From an uncultured Rhodospirillaceae bacterium (GTDB lineage Bacteria > Pseudomonadota > Alphaproteobacteria > Rhodospirillales > UBA2165), in assembly GCA_913041095.1 (NCBI GenBank), contig CAJWIB010000043.1, positions 1 to 12,294 on the forward strand: a stretch of 12,294 nucleotides of DNA, in the 5' to 3' direction. Within the stretch, counting starts at the first letter, position 1; each line of letters begins with the position of its first letter. A model generated the notes under the pieces. It did not search any database. It worked only from the letters and a program-made list of their open reading frames with translations, and was not told the DNA's origin. Made by a program: the position numbers and the translations under genes. Shown one piece after another: positions 1 through 6,539 of this stretch.

Positions 1-1448
1 CCAATCACCCGAATTTGATGAAATTGCTCCGTCGCCTTGGCAGCAAGTACCGGCCGTCCGGTAAAATAACGGGGGGCATTAATTTGCGGGGCCGGATTGC
101 TGGCAATGCTCAATTAATGGCGTTCTCAAAATTGGCTGGAAAGGCCGCCGGTATTAATTTGCAGGGCGGTGCGGCGATGGATCTCAGCCGGGCGCGACCG
201 ATTATAACTGCAAACCTTAAAACCGGTCCGATAGTGATCGACGATCTCTTGCCCGCCAAACGAACAGCTCATCGTGATCAGAAGCTGCGTGAATTTGAGT
301 ACACCCTATGGAATTCCCAAAAAACACCCAAGTTGGTGCAGGCGTCATTTAGTCGGGCGCCGAAAAACTTGGCTACGCCAATGTCAATGCTCAAAGTGGT
401 GGCAAAAAGCGGTGCGCCGTGGTCCAATGATCCGATTGACCTGGCTTTTCTCAAATCATTTGATGGCAATATCCAACTGCAATCAGACTCTTTGCGGTTT
501 CAAAAATATCTGGTCAGTTCGGTTAATTTAGCTACCGCCCTCAATAGCGGTGTTTTTGATTTGCAGTGGTTGACCGGTAACGCCTATGGCGGTGATATTA
601 AAATCGATGGCCGGGTTATTGCCGGTGACAAGAGAAATCAATTCCAAACCCGGTTTAATATCGCCGGCTTTGATGCCGGCACACTCTTGCAATCTCTGGG
701 TACAAAGGGCTTCCAGCGAGGCGCGTTAGATATGGTTGGTGAATTTCGCACGCTTGGCCGCAGCACCGTGGATTTGGTGCGGGAGCTTGGCGGCGGCGGT
801 ACGATTTCAGTGCGTGGCCTGGATTTAAGCTCAGCAGCCAGACACGGTTCAGCCCTCTCAGGCATTGCCGGTCTGTTCCTGTCGCTCAACCAATTCGGCA
901 ACACCTTAACGCACGGTAAAACCTCTTCCAAATCGGCCGATTTTCGCACCAACTTTAAGATGGCTAAAGGCGTGGCGCGATTTGATGACATGAGTTTGGC
1001 ATCCGGATTGGGTGCCGGCTCAGCCAAGGGTACGATAGATTTACCAAATTGGCGCATCAGTACAGTGGGCGAAATTGAATTGTCGCAAAATATTTTGGCC
1101 CAACTGCTACTGCGCAATTCTAGTAAACAACCTGTGCTGCCATTTAATATTTCGGGCCGCCTGGATAATCCGAAAGTTAAGTTAGAAACTGCAGCCCTCA
1201 CCAAAGGCGGTATCCGCTTGCCCGGAAGCATTAGTAAAAAGCTCGATAAATTGCGGAAGAAAAAAGGGGTTGGCGCTATTCTCGATCAAATATTCCCGCA
1301 AGCGAAGTCAGGTTCTACCGGCTCCTCAAGTTCGCCTAACAGCGGGGCTCCTCCGCCGCAATCGCCACCACCTCAACATGTGCCGCAGCAACAGAAACCC
1401 AAAGTCGAGGATTTTCTCAAAGGTATTCTAAAGGGTCTCGGCAGATAA
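1..1448 (+). CDS. AsmA family protein, C-terminal part (5' end outside window)
   Basis: The frame is open from base 3 with no stop or convincing start, so the gene begins upstream; a TTG at 15 is in frame but lies inside conserved-looking sequence (NHPNLMKLLRRLG). About 481 residues are visible. The pattern is that of the AsmA/AsmA_2 C-terminal region: repeated beta-strand segments such as GGDIKIDGRV and GAGSAKGTIDLPNW, then LPFNISGRLDNPKVKL near 1136-1183, a family hallmark (LPF-x-SG-x-LDNP). A low-complexity Ser/Pro/Gln tail (from about 1308) ends in a short amphipathic DFLKGILKGLG. AsmA proteins are inner-membrane-anchored periplasmic beta-groove proteins linked to lipid transport between membranes and outer-membrane assembly; the N-terminal anchor is not in the window. 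It ends in TAA directly against the stop of the convergent ribbon-helix-helix gene. The family call is firm; the exact paralogue is not known. Confidence 0.85.
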   Translation, partial: NHPNLMKLLRRLGSKYRPSGKITGGINLRGRIAGNAQLMAFSKLAGKAAGINLQGGAAMDLSRARPIITANLKTGPIVIDDLLPAKRTAHRDQKLREFEYTLWNSQKTPKLVQASFSRAPKNLATPMSMLKVVAKSGAPWSNDPIDLAFLKSFDGNIQLQSDSLRFQKYLVSSVNLATALNSGVFDLQWLTGNAYGGDIKIDGRVIAGDKRNQFQTRFNIAGFDAGTLLQSLGTKGFQRGALDMVGEFRTLGRSTVDLVRELGGGGTISVRGLDLSSAARHGSALSGIAGLFLSLNQFGNTLTHGKTSSKSADFRTNFKMAKGVARFDDMSLASGLGAGSAKGTIDLPNWRISTVGEIELSQNILAQLLLRNSSKQPVLPFNISGRLDNPKVKLETAALTKGGIRLPGSISKKLDKLRKKKGVGAILDQIFPQAKSGSTGSSSSPNSGAPPPQSPPPQHVPQQQKPKVEDFLKGILKGLGR

Positions 1449-1700
1449 TTACGGTTGGCGCGCTTCAAGTTGTTCCAAAATATAGACACGAATGGCGCTC
1501 GACAGATTGCCGTTTGGATTATTGAGCCGGTCGTTGTCAATCTCGGTGACCATTTGATTGATTGATTTTTTGTTGGTGTCGCTGAGCTCTTTCAGCTTGA
1601 GCTAAAATGCTTGTTCCAAGGATATGCTGGTGCGGTGGCCCGATATCAGGACCGAGCGTTTGCGTATCGCGCTGCGCGCTGAAAGAGCGGTATTGGCCAT
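1449..1700 (-). pseudogene. Ribbon-helix-helix (RHH_4-type) protein with in-frame amber stop
   Basis: Read on the minus strand from ATG at 1700-1698 to TAA at 1451-1449, this is 84 codons in one frame with a single internal stop, TAG at 1604-1602 (codon 33). The product reads MANTALSARSAIRKRSVLISG, then HRTSISLEQAF, stop, LKLKELSDTNKKSINQMV and later NLSSAIRVYILEQLEA. This matches the alphaproteobacterial ribbon-helix-helix family, in which RK(R)SV-x-I-x-GHRTS-x-SLE-x-xFW is followed by a helix and a C-terminal NLSSA(I/L)R(V/L)(F/Y). The stop sits where the family usually has Trp, so one G-to-A change (TGG to TAG) explains it. Everything else, including frame and both ends, is intact, so the lesion is recent, a sequencing error, or suppressed. 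Members are small predicted DNA-binding proteins without a well-defined target. The gene is convergent with the AsmA gene; the two stop codons abut. Confidence 0.75.
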
Positions 1701-1819
1701 TAAGCTTTCTTCTTTTTTGGTTTTTTGTTTCGCCGCACCATCAATAATAAAGTCAATGGATCAAACCCACCGGCTCAGCCAGAAATTCCGAATAAAAACA
1801 TAGACCTAGAATGAGCGTC

Positions 1820-1929
1820 CCCCGGTTTGGCGTCAATAATCGATTTTGCCAAGCTTTACTTTCTTGCAGCCTCTGGCAACCCGGTTTAAGTAGTTGGGCG
1901 AGGAGAATTTTAAAAGTCTTAGTAGGGGA
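1820..1929 (+). promoter_or_regulatory. Leader of the SCO1-ycgN-peptidase operon with possible alternative stems
   Basis: The stretch 1701-1937 holds no gene I can support. It must carry the promoter of the SCO1 operon; I see no convincing -35/-10 pair. It contains a direct repeat CCCGGTTT (1821-1828 and 1880-1887). It also has two short inverted repeats that share bases: TTGGC 1827-1831 with GCCAA 1848-1852, and TTGCCA 1846-1851 with TGGCAA 1874-1879. These could only form one at a time. No U-run follows either stem, so a terminator/antiterminator is not shown. A Shine-Dalgarno AGGGGAA lies at 1924-1930, about 7 nt before the SCO1 ATG. Confidence 0.25.
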
Positions 1930-1937
1930 AATCGAAA

Positions 1938-2573
1938 ATGCCACTGCGGCGCGGCCATTATTATTTAGTGTTGGCGATTGTAATTCTAGCCGTTGGTCTT
2001 GGCTTGCGTGCTTTTACCGATAAAACTAAATATCCGGTTGCAACGGTCTCGAATAAAGGTCCGCAGAAAACTCAAACCAGCGGTACACCGGTGATTGGCG
2101 GGGCCTTCACTGCGATCAATCAAAACGGTGATGTTGTTACTGATAAGACCTACCAAGGTAAATATGTGCTGATCTTTTTTGGCTACACTTTTTGCCCGGA
2201 TGTTTGTCCAACAACACTGGCAACATTTTCCACGGTGATGGATCTACTCGGTTCTGATGCTGCCAAAGTGCAGCCGGTATTTGTCACCGTCGATCCTTTG
2301 CGCGATACGCCAGAGCATCTCAAAGACTACCTTACTCATTTTCATAAGAGCTTCCAGGGCCTGACCGGTAATACGCAGCAAATTGAAAACGTCAAAAAAA
2401 CTTTCCGGATATATGCCGCTAAATCCCAGCAGGATGAGAAAGATCCGGAGGGTTATTTAATGGATCATTCTTCGGTGAGCTATCTGATGGGGCCGGATGG
2501 TAAATTTCTAACTTTCTTTAGTTATGGTTTGGAAGCTGAGATCATCGCCACAAAGCTTAAAGAATTCTTGTAA
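1938..2573 (+). CDS. SCO1/SenC family copper chaperone
   Basis: This 211-residue protein is a membrane-anchored thioredoxin-fold SCO protein. Residues about 8-24 (YYLVLAIVILAVGLGLRAF) form a single N-terminal membrane anchor, placing the domain in the periplasm. The copper site is visible: CPDVC (Cys86, Cys90) after IFFGYTF, and His177 in YLMDHSSVSYLMGPDG. VFVTVDPLRDTPEHLKDYL (114-132) is the conserved SCO strand-helix. Such proteins deliver copper to the CuA centre of cytochrome c oxidase or act as thiol-disulfide reductants. All three ligands are present, so it should bind copper. The ATG at 1938 has a good ribosome site (AGGGGAA) and leads straight into the anchor. It heads an operon with the cysteine-cluster gene 20 nt downstream. 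No oxidase gene is nearby, so the partner oxidase is inferred to lie elsewhere. Confidence 0.93.
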   Translation: MPLRRGHYYLVLAIVILAVGLGLRAFTDKTKYPVATVSNKGPQKTQTSGTPVIGGAFTAINQNGDVVTDKTYQGKYVLIFFGYTFCPDVCPTTLATFSTVMDLLGSDAAKVQPVFVTVDPLRDTPEHLKDYLTHFHKSFQGLTGNTQQIENVKKTFRIYAAKSQQDEKDPEGYLMDHSSVSYLMGPDGKFLTFFSYGLEAEIIATKLKEFL

Positions 2574-2593
2574 ACCGGCGGCTCCGTCTGAAC

Positions 2594-3034
2594 ATGAACC
2601 AGCCATTTTGGCAGCACAAAAAACTATCTGATTTATCTTTGGATGAGTGGGGCCGCTTGTGTGATGGCTGTGCCAAATGCTGCCTACATAAACTCGAAGA
2701 CGAGAATAGTGGTGAGATCTCTTATACGAATGTCGCGTGCTCGCAGTTGGATACCGGCAGCTGTTACTGCAAAAACTACGTTGAGCGGACGCTCTTGGTG
2801 CCGGATTGTGTTGAACTGACCAAAGATAACCTCAGTGGGTTGAAATGGTTACCACCGAGCTGTGCCTACCGGTTGTTGAATGAGGGCAAAGAGCTTGAAT
2901 GGTGGCATCCGTTGATTTCCGGTGATCCGAATACGGTTCATGAAGCGGGGGTTTCGGTGCGGGGGCGCATTATTGAAGAGAAAGATGCCGGTGATTTCGA
3001 AAACTATATTGTGACTTGGCCAGAGGAAGAATGA
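2594..3034 (+). CDS. YcgN family (UPF0260) cysteine-cluster protein
   Basis: The 146-residue product matches the YcgN/UPF0260 family (E. coli YcgN is of similar length). The signature is LCDGCAKCC at residues 22-30 (Cys23, 26, 29, 30), followed by Cys49, Cys57, Cys59, Cys72 and Cys90; nine cysteines in all, arranged as CxxCxxCC then VACxxLDTxxCxCxxY, a pattern that suggests metal or Fe-S binding. Other conserved-looking pieces are FWQHKKLSDLSLDEW at the start, LPxSCAYR around 86-93 and LEWWHPLISGDP near 101-112. There is no signal peptide or membrane segment, so it is cytoplasmic. Its biochemical role is not established. The start lacks a clear Shine-Dalgarno, which suggests coupling to SCO1 translation. 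The stop overlaps the start of the peptidase gene, so the three genes form one operon. Confidence 0.9.
   Translation: MNQPFWQHKKLSDLSLDEWGRLCDGCAKCCLHKLEDENSGEISYTNVACSQLDTGSCYCKNYVERTLLVPDCVELTKDNLSGLKWLPPSCAYRLLNEGKELEWWHPLISGDPNTVHEAGVSVRGRIIEEKDAGDFENYIVTWPEEE
3022..3030 (+). promoter_or_regulatory. Ribosome binding site deciding the peptidase start
   Basis: AGAGGAAGA lies inside the end of the ycgN-like gene. Its AGGA core (3024-3027) is 6 nt before the ATG at 3034 but only 3 nt before the ATG at 3031. This favours the second of the two tandem ATG codons. Confidence 0.5.
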
Positions 3035-3735
3035 TGAAGAATGAATTCTCGAAAGTCATTAGCCTGGATAGCCGTGATGTGCCGGTGCGCATCCGGCGCA
3101 ATAAACGCGCACGGCGGATTATTCTAAAAGTTGATAGTGATACAGAAGGCGCCGTGGTGACGCTGCCGAGTTGGGCCAGCGAACGGGAAGCGTTGCTACT
3201 GGTGCAAGAGAAATCAGATTGGCTGCTGGCCAGGCTCAATGACTTACCGGCCAAGATATCATTTCAAGATGGTGCACATATTCCTTTGTTAGGGCAAAAC
3301 TATCTGCTGCGTCATGATCCAGATTTAAAGGGCGTCGCCCTCAAGGAAAACAACACCATTTGCATCGGTGGCCGTTCCGAACATTTCGCCCGGCGTTTGA
3401 CCGATTGGCTCAAAAAGAAGGCCAAAGCTGAAATCCTGGCGCGGGCCAGCGATTTTGCCGCCAAGATTGATTGTCGGCTTGGCCGCATAACCGTGCGCGA
3501 TACCAGATCACGCTGGGGGTCGTGCTCGCCCAACGGTAATTTATCCTTTTGCTGGCGATTGATAATGACGCCGGATTGGGTGCTTGATTATGTGGTTGCC
3601 CATGAAGTATCTCATTTGCGCCATATGGATCATAGCCCAGCCTTTTGGCAGACGGTTGAGAGTCTCGGTGTGCGGGTTGATGAGGCGCGCCGCTGGTTGA
3701 ACGATAACACCGAAAAGTTACAACGCTACGGTTAA
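3034..3735 (+). CDS. M48/YgjP-type (SprT-like, DUF45) zinc metallopeptidase
   Basis: The 233-residue product has the zinc-site layout of the YgjP/DUF45 group: HEVSH at residues 190-194 (His190, catalytic Glu191, His194) and the third ligand His200 in HMDHSPAFW. It is preceded by the family motif TRSRWGSCSPNGNLSFCWRL (158-176), which marks this family against other HExxH proteases. The N-terminal part (RRNKRARRIILKV) and a PLLGQNYLLR beta segment are also typical. No signal or membrane segment is present, so it is cytosolic. Substrates are not known; related proteins are predicted metalloproteases. Two tandem ATGs (3031 and 3034) are possible; Shine-Dalgarno spacing favours 3034, giving a one-base TGATG overlap with the upstream stop. 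It is the last gene of the SCO1 operon and abuts the decayed mmcB on the other strand. Confidence 0.9.
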   Translation: MKNEFSKVISLDSRDVPVRIRRNKRARRIILKVDSDTEGAVVTLPSWASEREALLLVQEKSDWLLARLNDLPAKISFQDGAHIPLLGQNYLLRHDPDLKGVALKENNTICIGGRSEHFARRLTDWLKKKAKAEILARASDFAAKIDCRLGRITVRDTRSRWGSCSPNGNLSFCWRLIMTPDWVLDYVVAHEVSHLRHMDHSPAFWQTVESLGVRVDEARRWLNDNTEKLQRYG

Positions 3736-4001
3736 AAAAATACTCTACGTGCGCAAGCTTCGGATAGTTTTCTAATGATAATCGGCAACCGAAGATTTAA
3801 TCTCAACAATATGAATTGGCCGGCTTTGTTGACACCAATACAATCGGCTCGGCGTCTAGTCAGTAATTTATACTCGGTTAGAGGGCTATAGCCAAGATTG
3901 CGCAAATAGCGGCAAATGCCGCGGGTAATATAGCCGGCTTTAAATGACCCGAGCGCCGGAATATCTTGTTCAAACTCTTCCGGTCTCATTTTTATGTTCA
4001 T
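3732..4001 (-). pseudogene. mmcB: Decayed mmcB-like DNA repair gene (frameshift, 3' truncation)
   Basis: The minus-strand frame from ATG 4001-3999 (or ATG 3989-3987) reads FKAGYITRGICRYLRNLGYS, PLTEYKLLTRRRADCIGVNK, AGQF, matching the MmcB family (RRG-x-x-R-x-L-x-x-LG, E-x-x-L-x-x-GRRAD-x-x-x-L). At about 3813 the frame is lost. Skipping to the next frame restores H-IVEIKSSVADYH (3813-3775), the family's E-x-K core, which then meets TAG at 3774-3772. One base missing in the CAATT run explains the shift. The following KW-x-x-Y-x-x-(Y/H)-C-D-x-F-(Y/F)FAV block and the rest of the protein (normally about 150 residues) are absent, apart from a weak echo, LAHVEYFF, in a third frame near the peptidase stop. 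In Caulobacter mmcB is SOS-induced and contributes to mitomycin C resistance. The D...ExK pattern suggests a nuclease-type fold. The copy should be inactive. Confidence 0.75.
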
Positions 4002-4010
4002 AATTTGTTC
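3996..4010. promoter_or_regulatory. LexA (SOS) box, GTTC-N7-GTTC
   Basis: GTTC at 3996-3999, seven bases, GTTC at 4007-4010: an exact match to the alphaproteobacterial LexA direct-repeat operator. It overlaps the distal mmcB ATG and lies 6 nt upstream of the nearer ATG at 3989, as expected for an operator of SOS-controlled mmcB. It is also in the shared region upstream of the plus-strand yjbQ-GT41 operon, about 90 nt before its start, so it could affect that promoter too. The match is direct; binding is inferred. Confidence 0.65.
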
Positions 4011-4087
4011 CAGCCAGAGACTGACCTTAAACGAATTAGCCGGTCTGAGGCAAGAGGCCTTTTAAATTGGTGGGCAGCTTGGGAAAA

Positions 4088-4093
4088 AGAGGG
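4088..4093 (+). promoter_or_regulatory. Ribosome binding site for the YjbQ-like gene
   Basis: AGAGGG stands 7 nt before GTG 4101 and 13 nt before ATG 4107. The spacing favours the GTG start two codons upstream of the first ATG. Confidence 0.45.
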
Positions 4094-4100
4094 TAAAAGC

Positions 4101-4526
4101 GTGACCATGCAACAGGCACAAGAAAATCTGTCTATTAAGACGACCGGTCAGGGATTATATGAGCTGACCCGCGACGTCGTTGATTGGAGTAACGGACTGG
4201 CTTTCGACACTGGGTTGCTGACGCTTTATTGCCGCCATACGTCGGCATCTTTGGTTATTCAGGAAAACGCCGACTCGGATGTGATGCGCGATCTCGAGAC
4301 ATTCTTTAAACAGCTCGTGCCTGAAGATTTATCGCTTTACCGCCACCGCTCGGAAGGCAAAGATGATATGCCGGCCCATATCAAAGGAGCGCTGACGCAA
4401 ACGACGCTGACGATACCGCTCAGCCAAGGGTGTCTTGCGTTGGGAACTTGGCAGGGGATTTTCTTGTTTGAGCATCGGGCGCAACCCCATACACGAAACC
4501 TCGTGCTGCATATGGTGGGAGAATAA
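4101..4526 (+). CDS. YjbQ/UPF0047 family protein (secondary thiamine-phosphate synthase-like)
   Basis: From GTG 4101 the product is 141 residues; ATG 4107 gives 139, both close to the roughly 138-140 usual for the family. The frame is open further upstream to 3966, but that extension overlaps mmcB and is not family-like. Family marks are LTLYCRHTSASLVIQENAD, with the HTSASL signature, DMPAHIKGALTQTTLTIPL, with the conserved H-x-K, and LGTWQGIFLFEHR near the end. The His of HTSASL, the His of MPAHIK and the His of FEHR are where the family's metal/active site is placed. E. coli YjbQ has weak thiamine-phosphate synthase activity, but the physiological role is unsettled. Cytosolic, no signal. 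It is separated by a single base from the glycosyltransferase gene, so translation is probably coupled. Confidence 0.9.
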   Translation: MTMQQAQENLSIKTTGQGLYELTRDVVDWSNGLAFDTGLLTLYCRHTSASLVIQENADSDVMRDLETFFKQLVPEDLSLYRHRSEGKDDMPAHIKGALTQTTLTIPLSQGCLALGTWQGIFLFEHRAQPHTRNLVLHMVGE

Positions 4527-4527
4527 A

Positions 4528-6477
4528 ATGTCACAGGCGCAATTGGAAAAAGGCCTCGAATTGCATCAACAGGGCAAGCTTGATGAAGCAGTGGCAATTT
4601 ATCAGGAAGTATTGACCGCCGATCCAGGTAATGCGGATGCGCTGCACTTTTTGGGTTTGATTGCGCAACAGCGTGGTGATTTATCGACGGCGATTGAACA
4701 AATCGAAGCAGCTATTGCCGTTGAGCCGGAGCGATCGACCTTTTATTTTAATCTTGGCGCGACCTTCTCGGCAGCAGGCAATCTGACTGGTGCGGCGGCG
4801 GCTTACCAGAAAGCCAGCCAGCTTAAACCCGATTGGTCTGATGCCCTGGTTAATCTCGGTACGATCCTGGGTCAGCTCAAAAAATACCCGCCAGCGGAAA
4901 CAGCTTTGCGGCAAGCGCTGGAATTAGAGCCCCAGAATGTCTCAGCCATGATTGGTTTAACAGCAGCCTTGGAAGGTCAGGGTCAAAGCGCGGAGGCGGA
5001 AGAGATTGGCCGGCAGGCAATAGCATTGGCTGGATCAAGTCCCGAGGTCTGGACAAATTTTGGCAATGCGCTCAATAGCCAGGAAAAACTAAGCGAGGCC
5101 GAAGACGCTTTTCGCCAGGCCCTGGCAGCGGATGCAGCCTATTCAACAGCCAGGTACAATCTCGGCAATGTTTTGAATAAGCAATGGCGCAAGTCCGAGG
5201 CGCTTGCGTGCTACCGTCAAGTGATTGAGGCTGACCCCAATTATTTGAGTGCCTGGCAGAATATGCTGCTGAATTTGCTGTATGAGCCGGAGCAGACTGA
5301 AAGCACCATTTTTGCAGCCCATAGAGCGTGGGCAAAGCAGTTTGCCTCTGCTATCCCGGCGTTTCCATCAGAAAAAACCGCCGGAAAACGGTTGAAAATC
5401 GGCTATGTCTCGCCGGATTTCAGAACCCACTCCTGCGCTTATTTCCTGAAACCACTCTTTGCCGCGCATGACCGCGATGCTTTTGAGATTTATGCCTATG
5501 CCAATCTGCGGCAGCAAGATGAAACCACGCCCTGGTTCAGGGAACAGGCGGATCACTGGTGCAACATAATTGATGTGAACGATACCGATGCAGCCGAGCG
5601 CATCCGAGAAGACAAGATTGATATCCTGGTCGATTTGGCTGGGCATAGCGCCAATAATCGGCTTGGCATTTTCGCTTTAAAACCCGCACCCGTTCAAATT
5701 TCCTGGCTCGGTTATCCTTCGACCACAGGATTGCCTGAAATCGATTACCGCTTAACCGATGAGGTGACTGATCCGTCAGGAGATGCCGACGCCTATCACA
5801 GCGAACGGCTTATTCGCCTCGAAGATGGTTTTCATTGCTACCAACCGGCTACGACTATCCCGGATGTAGGGCCTTTGCCTGTTTTGGAAAATGGTTATGT
5901 GACCTTCGGCTCGTTTAATCATACGTCGAAGATAACCGAGGAAGTCATCGAAATCTGGTCACAAATTCTAACTAGAGTTCCGGAGTCCAGGCTCTTGCTT
6001 AAAGGACGTCAACTGGACTCTGAAATTGTCCAGCAGAAAATTTATGAATTATTTGAAAATCAGAGTGTCTCCGCTGAGCGGGTAACGCTGACCGGCTGGA
6101 TCACCCGGGATCAGAATCCGCTGGCGCTCTATAACAGAGTTGATATTTGTCTCGACACCTTTCCTTATAATGGCACAACGACAAGTTTTGAGGCACTGAC
6201 GATGGGAGCTCCGGTCATCACCTTACGTGGCGAGCGTCATGCCGCGCGAGTTGGTGCGTCGATCCTAACCCATCTTGGCCGGTCTGAGTGGATTGTCGGG
6301 ACGCTCGAATCTTATATCGAAAAGGCGCGTGAGCTGGCTGAAGATTTGCCTGCGCTTCAAGAAATCCGGGAAAATTTACGGGCGCAATTGCAGCAATCAA
6401 GTTTGGCAAATACCACTGAATTTGCCGCTAAAATTGAAGCCGTATATCAAGAAATATGCGTGAACAAACTAACCTGA
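4528..6477 (+). CDS. TPR-containing GT41 glycosyltransferase (O-GlcNAc transferase/SPINDLY-like)
   Basis: The start is ATG 4528, one base after the yjbQ-like stop, with GGGAGA at 4517-4522; an in-frame ATG at 4435 lies inside the upstream gene and is rejected. The product is 649 residues. Residues about 1-245 are six to seven TPR units (e.g. LHQQGKLDEAVAIYQEVLTA, FNLGATFSAAGNLTGAAAAY, NLGNVLNKQWRKSEALACYR). The C-terminal half is a GT41 catalytic region: IGYVSPDFRTHSCAYFL (291-307; His301 at the place of the conserved OGT His), VDLAGHSANNRLGIFALKPA (368-387), ISWLGYPSTTGLPEIDYRLT (391-410), FGSFNHTSKITEEVI (Lys468 matches the OGT nucleotide-binding Lys), and DICLDTFPYNGTTTSFEAL (539-557). Such enzymes transfer GlcNAc or fucose to Ser/Thr of cytosolic proteins. 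Donor and target are unknown. Key motifs look intact. Confidence 0.9.
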   Translation: MSQAQLEKGLELHQQGKLDEAVAIYQEVLTADPGNADALHFLGLIAQQRGDLSTAIEQIEAAIAVEPERSTFYFNLGATFSAAGNLTGAAAAYQKASQLKPDWSDALVNLGTILGQLKKYPPAETALRQALELEPQNVSAMIGLTAALEGQGQSAEAEEIGRQAIALAGSSPEVWTNFGNALNSQEKLSEAEDAFRQALAADAAYSTARYNLGNVLNKQWRKSEALACYRQVIEADPNYLSAWQNMLLNLLYEPEQTESTIFAAHRAWAKQFASAIPAFPSEKTAGKRLKIGYVSPDFRTHSCAYFLKPLFAAHDRDAFEIYAYANLRQQDETTPWFREQADHWCNIIDVNDTDAAERIREDKIDILVDLAGHSANNRLGIFALKPAPVQISWLGYPSTTGLPEIDYRLTDEVTDPSGDADAYHSERLIRLEDGFHCYQPATTIPDVGPLPVLENGYVTFGSFNHTSKITEEVIEIWSQILTRVPESRLLLKGRQLDSEIVQQKIYELFENQSVSAERVTLTGWITRDQNPLALYNRVDICLDTFPYNGTTTSFEALTMGAPVITLRGERHAARVGASILTHLGRSEWIVGTLESYIEKARELAEDLPALQEIRENLRAQLQQSSLANTTEFAAKIEAVYQEICVNKLT

Positions 6478-6489
6478 ACTTAATATTTG

Positions 6490-6521
6490 ATCGACTGTCG
6501 ATAAACAACGATTATAAATCG
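6490..6521. other. Two small stem-loops between convergent genes
   Basis: The 62-base gap between the GT41 gene and the convergent VOC gene contains ATCGA-CTG-TCGAT (6490-6502) and CGATT-ATA-AATCG (6509-6521). Both are perfect five-base-pair stems with three-base loops. They could help terminate transcription from both sides, but they are AT-rich and no long T-run follows, so this is weak. Confidence 0.25.
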
Positions 6522-6539
6522 GGCGCTAAATTATTGATT

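Noticed and set aside
638..1231. 197-residue open frame on the minus strand
   Set aside because: It lies wholly inside the AsmA gene, has no recognisable motif and no ribosome site; it is a shadow of the real frame.
1701..1775. Minus-strand frame ending in a lysine-rich KKPKKKKA just before the RHH start
   Set aside because: The stop overlaps the RHH ATG as TAATG, but the frame is closed by a stop about 24 codons upstream and resembles nothing I know; probably chance.
1753..1944. 63-residue minus-strand frame before SCO1
   Set aside because: No motif or ribosome site, and it would overlap the SCO1 start and promoter.
3966..4100. N-terminal extension of the YjbQ-like protein
   Set aside because: The frame is open, but the extension is antisense to mmcB, crosses the LexA box and exceeds the family length; the ribosome site at 4088-4093 supports GTG 4101.
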